Shown: one piece after another, positions 1-9,398 of the stretch | How positions within the stretch are numbered: the first letter of the stretch is position 1 | Layout: each line of letters opens with the position of its first letter | Assembly (NCBI GenBank): GCA_038318565.1 | Contig: JBBQCI010000112.1 | Location: 1 to 9,398, forward strand | Source of the DNA: UBA11346 sp038318565 | Lineage (GTDB): Bacteria; Planctomycetota; UBA11346 | DNA length: 9,398 bases | Direction: 5' to 3' | Position numbers and translations under genes: made by a program | Notes under the pieces: generated by a model | The model's input: the letters and a program-made list of their open reading frames with translations, nothing else | Database searches by the model: none | Told to the model about the DNA's origin: nothing

Positions 1-202
1 GCATGGGAGGGCGGGAGTGTCGAAAGCCGCTCGGCAAGGCAACCCTGGTTCCGCAGACGCTTCCCAGGCCTCCTCAGCGTTGCCAGAGCACCGGATTCAG
101 CGGACTGTCGATGATCTGGCCGATCTGCGCTCCGGGGCACCGTCCATGTCGCACGGTCTCATCGCCTGATGCAGTCGCCGAGCTAGCTGCTAGACCCCGC
201 GG
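1..202. other. Upstream stretch, possible C-terminal tail of an unidentified gene
   Basis: No gene can be named here. One + strand frame is open from the left edge (from position 2) to a TGA at 167-169. It encodes about 55 residues ending in MSHGLIA, and its second half uses mostly G or C at third codon positions. It could therefore be the tail of a gene that starts before the window. The same frame has another stop, TAG, at 191-193, so it is not joined to the ketoacyl synthase that follows. Another + frame starts at position 3 and overlaps the synthase start up to 254, but its composition looks like a shadow. I recognise no domain in any frame and see no clear promoter. Confidence 0.2.
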
Positions 203-1159
203 GTGCCAGCCGCCCTGTACCACCGCGTCCATATCGCTGATTGGCGTGCCCTGAGCCCAGCCGGTGACGCCGCCGCGACCTGGGCGGCGGTCAACCAGCG
301 CCAATCCTCGTTGCGGCTGGATCCCGAGTGGGGCTGGCTGGGGCCTGCCAGCGGGGCCGATCAGCACGACCTCGCCCGTGCCGTGACCCGGCCGTTGGGC
401 CGGCCGACGGGTCGGCTGGCGGTAGCACTGGGCACCAGCAAAGGAGCGCTGGCCCAGCACGCAACCGGACGAGGACCCGATTGGCTGCACGCCTTGCCCG
501 GGTCCACCTCGATGCGTCTGGCACGCGACTTGCAGCTTGGCCTGCATCTGCCGTGCGCCTGCGCGGCGGCCTGCTCGACCGGCCTCGCCTGCCTGCTCGC
601 TGGAGCAGATTTGATCGAGCGCGGTCAGGCGGATGCGGCCCTGGTCGGGGCCAGCGAAGCCTCCCTCACTCCACTGGTGCTGGCCGGCTTCCGCAATGCC
701 GGCGTGCTGTGTGGAACCACCGCTCCACAGGCCTTTGGCGAAGCGACCGGCTTTGCTGCTGCGGAAGGCGCTGCCGCATTCAGGCTTGCCGCTGATGGTC
801 CGTGGCGGCTGGTCGCCGGGGTACGTCTGGGCGACGCTGGTCACGAGACGCAATTCACCGATCCACGGACGCTGCAAACCGCCCTGGCCGACCTGTGGGC
901 CGCCCTGCCAAACCCGGACCTGATCGCCTGCCACGCCACCGGCACCGCCGCTGGAGACGCCTACGAACTGAACGGACTCAACCATGGTCGATGGAGAGAT
1001 ATCCCCCGGTGGTGCGCCAAACCGTGGATCGGTCACGCCTTGGGCGCGAGCGGAGCGGTCGAACTTGCCGCCGTGCTGCACGGGTCAGTGCGTCGAATCT
1101 GGAAACTGTCCTTGGGCTTCGGCGGTCACCTCGTCGCCGTGGCCTGCGAGCGGCAATGA
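203..1159 (+). CDS. Compact beta-ketoacyl synthase (FabF-like KS fold)
   Basis: A member of the beta-ketoacyl-ACP synthase family, which joins an acyl thioester to malonyl-ACP by decarboxylative Claisen condensation in fatty acid or polyketide-type synthesis. The triad is visible: nucleophile Cys124 in ACSTG, His244 in CHATGT, and Lys273 with His278 in KPWIGHALGASGA. The closing glycine-rich loop LGFGGH is also present. The N-terminus (VHIADWRALSPAGDAAATW) matches the usual family start. GTG 203 is the only sensible start, since an in-frame TAG lies at 191-193, but no clear Shine-Dalgarno sequence precedes it. At 318 residues it is about 90 shorter than typical FabF. Only about 20 residues separate the second His region from GFGG, where FabF has about 50. 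It may act in a specialised pathway (aryl polyene or polyketide-like) rather than housekeeping synthesis, but its partners would lie to the left of the window. Family assignment is firm; substrate is unknown. Confidence 0.85.
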   Translation: MPAALYHRVHIADWRALSPAGDAAATWAAVNQRQSSLRLDPEWGWLGPASGADQHDLARAVTRPLGRPTGRLAVALGTSKGALAQHATGRGPDWLHALPGSTSMRLARDLQLGLHLPCACAAACSTGLACLLAGADLIERGQADAALVGASEASLTPLVLAGFRNAGVLCGTTAPQAFGEATGFAAAEGAAAFRLAADGPWRLVAGVRLGDAGHETQFTDPRTLQTALADLWAALPNPDLIACHATGTAAGDAYELNGLNHGRWRDIPRWCAKPWIGHALGASGAVELAAVLHGSVRRIWKLSLGFGGHLVAVACERQ

Positions 1160-1169
1160 CTAACCCATG

Positions 1170-1195
1170 AGTTATCGGCAGACTTGCCGATAACT
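1170..1195. promoter_or_regulatory. Operator-like palindrome A upstream of nrpR
   Basis: A perfect 11-bp inverted repeat: AGTTATCGGCA at 1170-1180, spacer GACT at 1181-1184, TGCCGATAACT at 1185-1195. Its last base is the first base of a perfect TATAAT. No T-run follows, which argues against an intrinsic terminator for the upstream synthase gene. A dimeric repressor bound here would cover the core promoter. The natural candidate is the NrpR-type protein encoded downstream, since many such regulators control themselves, but that assignment is inferred. Confidence 0.65.
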
Positions 1196-1200
1196 ATAAT
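1172..1200 (+). promoter_or_regulatory. Putative sigma70-type promoter P1 for nrpR-gltBD
   Basis: The -10 box TATAAT at 1195-1200 matches the consensus exactly. With 17-bp spacing the -35 region is TTATCG at 1172-1177, which matches TTGACA at only three of six positions. Transcription would start near 1207, leaving a leader of about 175 bases before the ATG at 1383. The weak -35 and the overlap with palindrome A suit a regulated promoter. No gene on the opposite strand would use this site. Confidence 0.5.
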
Positions 1201-1314
1201 GTATGCACGGATCACATAGGTGCCTCCTCTAAATCGGCCTCTGTCTGCATGATTCGTCATAACCTCCATCAATATCAACATCTTCCACACAGTTCAGGTA
1301 GCCCACACGACGGC

Positions 1315-1342
1315 TTGCACATCTTTGATCTGTGTCTACAAC
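1315..1342 (+). promoter_or_regulatory. Weak putative second promoter P2 for nrpR
   Basis: TTGCAC at 1315-1320 and TACAAC at 1337-1342 are separated by 16 bp, matching the sigma70 boxes at three and four of six positions. A start near 1349 would place palindrome B just downstream, at about +5 to +23, and give a leader of roughly 34 bases before ATG 1383. The match is poor enough to arise by chance; the position beside the palindrome is the main reason to list it. Confidence 0.25.
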
Positions 1343-1352
1343 CGCCGCCCAC

Positions 1353-1371
1353 AACGGCAGAACCTGCCGTT
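1353..1371. promoter_or_regulatory. Operator-like palindrome B just upstream of the nrpR start
   Basis: A perfect 8-bp inverted repeat: AACGGCAG at 1353-1360, spacer AAC, CTGCCGTT at 1364-1371. It shares the half-site CGGCAG with palindrome A: both read CGGCA-N4/5-TGCCG. It lies 11 bases before ATG 1383. If translation began at the GTG at 1332, the site would fall inside codons, so its presence favours the later start. It is a second candidate binding site for the NrpR-type regulator. Confidence 0.55.
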
Positions 1372-1382
1372 ATCTACCTGAC

Positions 1383-2477
1383 ATGCTCCCAGTCACATCG
1401 GAAATCTTGCCGCAATCGGTTGCCGCCTCGCCTAGCGAGTTACGGACCCTGGTGCATGAACATGCCGAGCGATTTCAGCCGATTCTGGCCGCCTTGCGCG
1501 ATCAGCCCTGGCGCGAACTGCTGACCGCCAGCGAATTGATGGACGCCCTGACCGCCCAGGGGCTGAATCTGTCTGAACGTACCCTGCGGCTTCATTGCGC
1601 CGAACTGTGCGACGCCGGTCTGATCGACCGCGAAGGTCGCCGTGGCTACCGCCTGTCCGCAATCGGCGGCGAGATCGCCCGCGAGCTGACCGCTAGCCGC
1701 CGACTCGGTTCCATCCTCTACCGCATGGAAGAGACGATGTGCCAGTTGACCTTCGACCCGGAAACGGGTGAGGGTCTGGTCTCGATCAACGCCTACGTCC
1801 TGCCGATCGGCCTGCTGCCGACCTTGGTCGATGACATCGAGGCGGTGTTCCGTGCCGGGCTGGCGGTCGGCGACCGCGTCCTGCTCGCCGGCCCCGGCGA
1901 GGACATCCTCGGCCGCGCCGTGCCTCCCGGACATGTCGGCCTGGGCACCGTCTGTTCGCTGACCGTGGCCGCCCTGCTGATGCGCCGAGGCGTGCCGACC
2001 CAGCCGGTGTTCGGCGGGCTCCTCCACGTCGACGGTGGCAAGCCAGCGCACATCCTCGACATGGTGCGCTACGATGCGACCTCGTTGTCACCCAACGAGC
2101 TGTTCATCCGCGCCCACCTGACCAGCGTGGCCCAGGCCGCCCGCACCGGCACCGGCGCAATCACCGCCAGCGTGCGCGAACTGCCGATGAGCGCCCTGCC
2201 GCGCCTGCGCGAGGTCCACGATCTGTGCCAGGCCCACGGCTTTCCCGGCATCCTGGCGATCGGCCGACCGGGCCTGCCGCTGATGAACATTCCGGTGCAC
2301 GAAGGCCGCGTCGGCCTGCTGTTGGCGACCGGCCTCAATCCCCTCGCTTGCCTGTGGGAGCGCTCGGCAATGAGCGCCGGCGACCACGACGCCGCCCGAC
2401 CGATGGTCGGGCCGGCCGACTGGAAATCTCTTCTGCCCGTACACCGTCTGCGCGCCCGCGCGAACGAACTGACCTGA
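1383..2477 (+). CDS. nrpR: NrpR-family nitrogen regulator (winged helix plus DUF128 domain)
   Basis: A 364-residue transcriptional regulator of the NrpR family. Residues about 31-100 form a winged-helix DNA-binding domain, with the recognition region near SERTLRLHCAELCDAGLI. Residues about 105-340 match the NrpR regulatory (DUF128) domain, including VFGGLLHVDGG with Phe210-Gly211-Gly212, YDATSLSPNELFI, and GLNPLACLWE at 317-326. There is one regulatory domain; some archaeal NrpR proteins carry two. In methanogens NrpR represses nitrogen fixation and assimilation genes and releases DNA when 2-oxoglutarate binds. ATG 1383 is preferred over GTG 1332 because the upstream codons contain palindrome B and add no domain. 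No strong Shine-Dalgarno is visible, so a nearby start such as TTG 1407 remains possible. gltB starts 17 bases after the stop, implying one transcript. Family is firm; target genes and effector are inferred. Confidence 0.88.
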   Translation: MLPVTSEILPQSVAASPSELRTLVHEHAERFQPILAALRDQPWRELLTASELMDALTAQGLNLSERTLRLHCAELCDAGLIDREGRRGYRLSAIGGEIARELTASRRLGSILYRMEETMCQLTFDPETGEGLVSINAYVLPIGLLPTLVDDIEAVFRAGLAVGDRVLLAGPGEDILGRAVPPGHVGLGTVCSLTVAALLMRRGVPTQPVFGGLLHVDGGKPAHILDMVRYDATSLSPNELFIRAHLTSVAQAARTGTGAITASVRELPMSALPRLREVHDLCQAHGFPGILAIGRPGLPLMNIPVHEGRVGLLLATGLNPLACLWERSAMSAGDHDAARPMVGPADWKSLLPVHRLRARANELT

Positions 2478-2494
2478 CCCGACCCGAGACGACC

Positions 2495-7063
<4,569 letters not shown>

Positions 7064-7161
7064 CGTCTGACCGGCCGGCATCCCTCCTCAACACCAACCA
7101 CCACTTTCACTCACACCTCTGACGACCGGCCAACCGGACGACAGGACGATAGGACGATGCT
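7064..7161 (+). other. gltB-gltD spacer with G-free C-rich tract
   Basis: This 98-base spacer is long for two subunits of one enzyme. Positions 7079-7120 contain no G and about half C, an unstructured pyrimidine/adenine-rich composition like that of Rho loading (rut) sites. Related motifs flank it: TCTGACCGGCC at 7066-7076 and TCTGACGACCGGCC at 7118-7131. It ends in the tandem octamers listed separately. I see no intrinsic terminator (no stem with a T-run) and no convincing promoter. A role in tuning the subunit ratio is possible but untested. Confidence 0.45.
7136..7159 (+). repeat. Three tandem octamers covering the gltD ribosome binding site
   Basis: Three consecutive 8-base units: GGACGACA (7136-7143), GGACGATA (7144-7151), GGACGATG (7152-7159). 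The last unit, with the preceding A, gives AGGA at 7151-7154, a good Shine-Dalgarno core seven bases before ATG 7162. Earlier units supply further GGA cores. The array may have arisen by local slippage duplication of the ribosome binding site, or may merely be a simple-sequence tract. Confidence 0.6.
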
Positions 7162-8638
<1,477 letters not shown>

Positions 8639-8643
<5 letters not shown>

Positions 8644-8758
8644 CGGGGTGACCGGAGACACGGAGATCGAGCAGGTCGAAGGAGTCGATGACTTGAAACA
8701 TGGTCACTCGACTCAGCTGGCTCATCGAGCCTCTGTGTCTCTGTTCTTCGACTAGCGG
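8639..8758. mobile_element. Possible MITE-like insertion or large hairpin after gltD
   Basis: Identical octamers ACTAGCGG at 8639-8646 and 8751-8758 flank 104 bases. Just inside are imperfect terminal inverted repeats: GACCGGAGACACGGAG at 8650-8665 and the complement of 8731-8746, matching at 13 of 16 positions. A second hairpin is nested within: 8683-8692 pairs with 8703-8713 around a 10-base loop, with one bulged base at 8707. Flanking direct repeats plus inverted ends are the layout of a non-autonomous element with an 8-bp target duplication. The left repeat contains the gltD stop codon. It could instead be a folded 3' RNA structure. There is no transposase and no coding capacity. Confidence 0.4.
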
Positions 8759-8772
8759 CAATATGTTTGAGG

Positions 8773-8787
8773 CCCACGATCCGTGGG
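8773..8787. repeat. Short GC-rich inverted repeat between gltD and the next gene
   Basis: CCCACG at 8773-8778, spacer ATC, and CGTGGG at 8782-8787 form a perfect 6-bp stem with a 3-base loop. A terminator function is doubtful because no T-run follows. It may be a minor RNA hairpin or a protein site, or chance in GC-rich DNA. Confidence 0.3.
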
Positions 8788-8808
8788 AGCCTGGGCAGGG
8801 GATCGCGC

Positions 8809-8837
8809 TTGGCACGACCGCCGATGTGGTGCATACT
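8809..8837 (+). promoter_or_regulatory. Weak putative promoter for the NMT1/THI5-domain gene
   Basis: TTGGCA at 8809-8814 and CATACT at 8832-8837 are separated by 17 bp, each matching the sigma70 boxes at four of six positions. The predicted start would fall at or next to the ATG at 8844, so the message would be leaderless, or the true promoter lies elsewhere. Only a weak GGA at 8838-8840 precedes the ATG, at poor spacing. Confidence 0.25.
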
Positions 8838-8843
8838 GGATTC

Positions 8844-9398
8844 ATGTCCCGGTTTGTCCTTCTCCTGCTAGCTGTAGTCGCCCTGCTCGGCGCAACCGAA
8901 CCGGAGCACGTGCGCATTCAACTGAGCTGGTACCACCAGTTCCAGTTCGCTGGCATCTACGCCGCCGAGTCCCGCGGGTACTTCGCTGACGAAGCGCTCG
9001 CGGTCGAGATCCGTGAATACGCGCCCGGTTGCGACATTCCGTTTGAGCTTGAGAGCGGCCGGACCCAGTTCGCCGTCTACGACTCCAAGATCCTCGACGA
9101 GTGGGCACGCGGCCGCGACATCGGTTTACTGGCCATCATCCACCAGCGCAGCCCCTCGCTGATGTTGGTACACGCCAATAGTCCGTTTCTGACGTTGGCG
9201 GATCTCCTCCAGGCTCCGCCATCCAGACTGGTCCGTCCCGCAAACGACTCAGATCCCGAGTTGCGCCTGGCTCTCAGCGCCTTGTCTGCCGATCCGATGA
9301 CGGTGTTCTCGCGTCGCAAGCAGGCTGGCGATCTGGAGGCGTTCGCCCGCGGCGAGCTGGATGTCCTGCCTGGCTATGCCTCGAACGAGCCGTTCCGG
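8844..9398 (+). CDS. Exported NMT1/THI5-like binding-domain protein, 3' end outside window
   Basis: The first 185 residues of a protein cut by the window edge. Residues 1-17 (MSRFVLLLLAVVALLGA) form a hydrophobic signal sequence, so the rest is likely periplasmic or extracytoplasmic. From about residue 22 it matches the NMT1/THI5-like substrate-binding fold: IQLSWYHQFQFAGIYAAESR, then GYFADEALAVEI, an acidic-glycine segment, and IIHQRSPSLMLV. This wording, especially HQFQFAG and the QRSP segment, is typical of NMT1/THI5 domains that sit in front of PAS, histidine kinase or GGDEF modules, and it also resembles ABC transporter binding proteins for thiamine-precursor-like ligands. Which type applies depends on sequence beyond 9398. 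It lies 200 bases after gltD and probably has its own promoter. Confidence 0.8.
   Translation, partial: MSRFVLLLLAVVALLGATEPEHVRIQLSWYHQFQFAGIYAAESRGYFADEALAVEIREYAPGCDIPFELESGRTQFAVYDSKILDEWARGRDIGLLAIIHQRSPSLMLVHANSPFLTLADLLQAPPSRLVRPANDSDPELRLALSALSADPMTVFSRRKQAGDLEAFARGELDVLPGYASNEPFR

Larger units (their letters stand above)
1201..1382 (+). other. Leader region between promoter P1 and nrpR
   Basis: This stretch is clearly less GC-rich than the coding sequence around it. It contains a run of about 35 bases without G (about 1257-1291) rich in C, A and T. A short histidine-rich frame opens at ATG 1249 but lacks a ribosome binding site and runs out of frame into the regulator gene, so I do not call it a gene. 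The region also holds putative promoter P2 and palindrome B, listed separately. I see no riboswitch fold or terminator. Confidence 0.4.

Noticed and set aside
74..1081. 335-codon minus-strand frame opposite the ketoacyl synthase
   Set aside because: The + strand frame carries the KS triad in the right order; the antisense product shows no recognisable motif.
1170..1195. Palindrome A as a Rho-independent terminator of the ketoacyl synthase gene
   Set aside because: The stem is followed by ATAATGTATGC and not a T-run, and it overlaps a consensus -10 box, so an operator is the better reading.
1332..1382. GTG 1332 as the nrpR start
   Set aside because: The extra 17 codons include palindrome B and lie in the putative P2 promoter region; they precede the winged-helix domain and add nothing recognisable.
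1249..1524. Histidine-rich small open frame in the nrpR leader, considered as an attenuator leader peptide
   Set aside because: It has no ribosome binding site, no adjacent terminator/antiterminator pair, and runs out of frame deep into the nrpR coding sequence.
2225..2494. Upstream extension of the gltB frame into nrpR
   Set aside because: Extension would add 90 residues without family similarity and overlap the conserved end of NrpR. ATG 2495 places the nucleophile Cys at residue 26, a normal propeptide length.
8810..8825. TGGCACG as the -24 element of a sigma54 promoter before the NMT1/THI5-domain gene
   Set aside because: The -24 half is a perfect match, but the required GC of the -12 element is missing at the correct spacing (CCGAT is present where TTGCA is expected).

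Overview
The window is a GC-rich stretch of bacterial chromosome with all recognised genes on the + strand. Bacterial origin is suggested by a perfect TATAAT -10 box, a Shine-Dalgarno sequence before gltD, and the two-subunit bacterial NADPH-type glutamate synthase. The phylum cannot be fixed from sequence alone. The most telling phylogenetic marker is an NrpR-family regulator, a group best known from methanogenic archaea and found in only some bacteria.

Layout. Positions 1-202 hold no gene I can defend, except a possible C-terminal tail of an upstream gene. Positions 203-1159 encode a compact beta-ketoacyl synthase with an intact Cys-His-His triad. Positions 1160-1382 are a regulatory region with two palindromes that share the half-site CGGCAG. 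One abuts a perfect TATAAT, and the other lies just before the likely start of the next gene. Positions 1383-2477 encode the NrpR-type regulator, which has an N-terminal winged helix and one DUF128/NrpR regulatory domain. Seventeen bases later gltB (2495-7063) begins, encoding the large subunit of glutamate synthase. After a 98-base spacer comes gltD (7162-8643), encoding the small subunit. The spacer carries a 42-base C-rich tract with no G and three tandem octamers leading into the gltD start. Positions 8644-8843 are non-coding and hold an imperfect inverted-repeat structure between 8-bp direct repeats, resembling a miniature mobile element. At 8844 a secreted or membrane-anchored protein with an NMT1/THI5-like binding domain begins and runs off the window.

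How the genes fit together. The core is an apparent nrpR-gltB-gltD operon. Glutamate synthase makes two glutamates from glutamine and 2-oxoglutarate using NADPH. In archaea, NrpR represses nitrogen-assimilation genes and is released from DNA by 2-oxoglutarate. Here the regulator would share its effector with the substrate of the enzyme it precedes, and the palindromes at its promoter suggest autoregulation of the whole operon. The operon reading and the regulatory loop are inferences. The gene identities are well supported by motifs. The ketoacyl synthase and the NMT1/THI5 protein appear to belong to separate transcription units.
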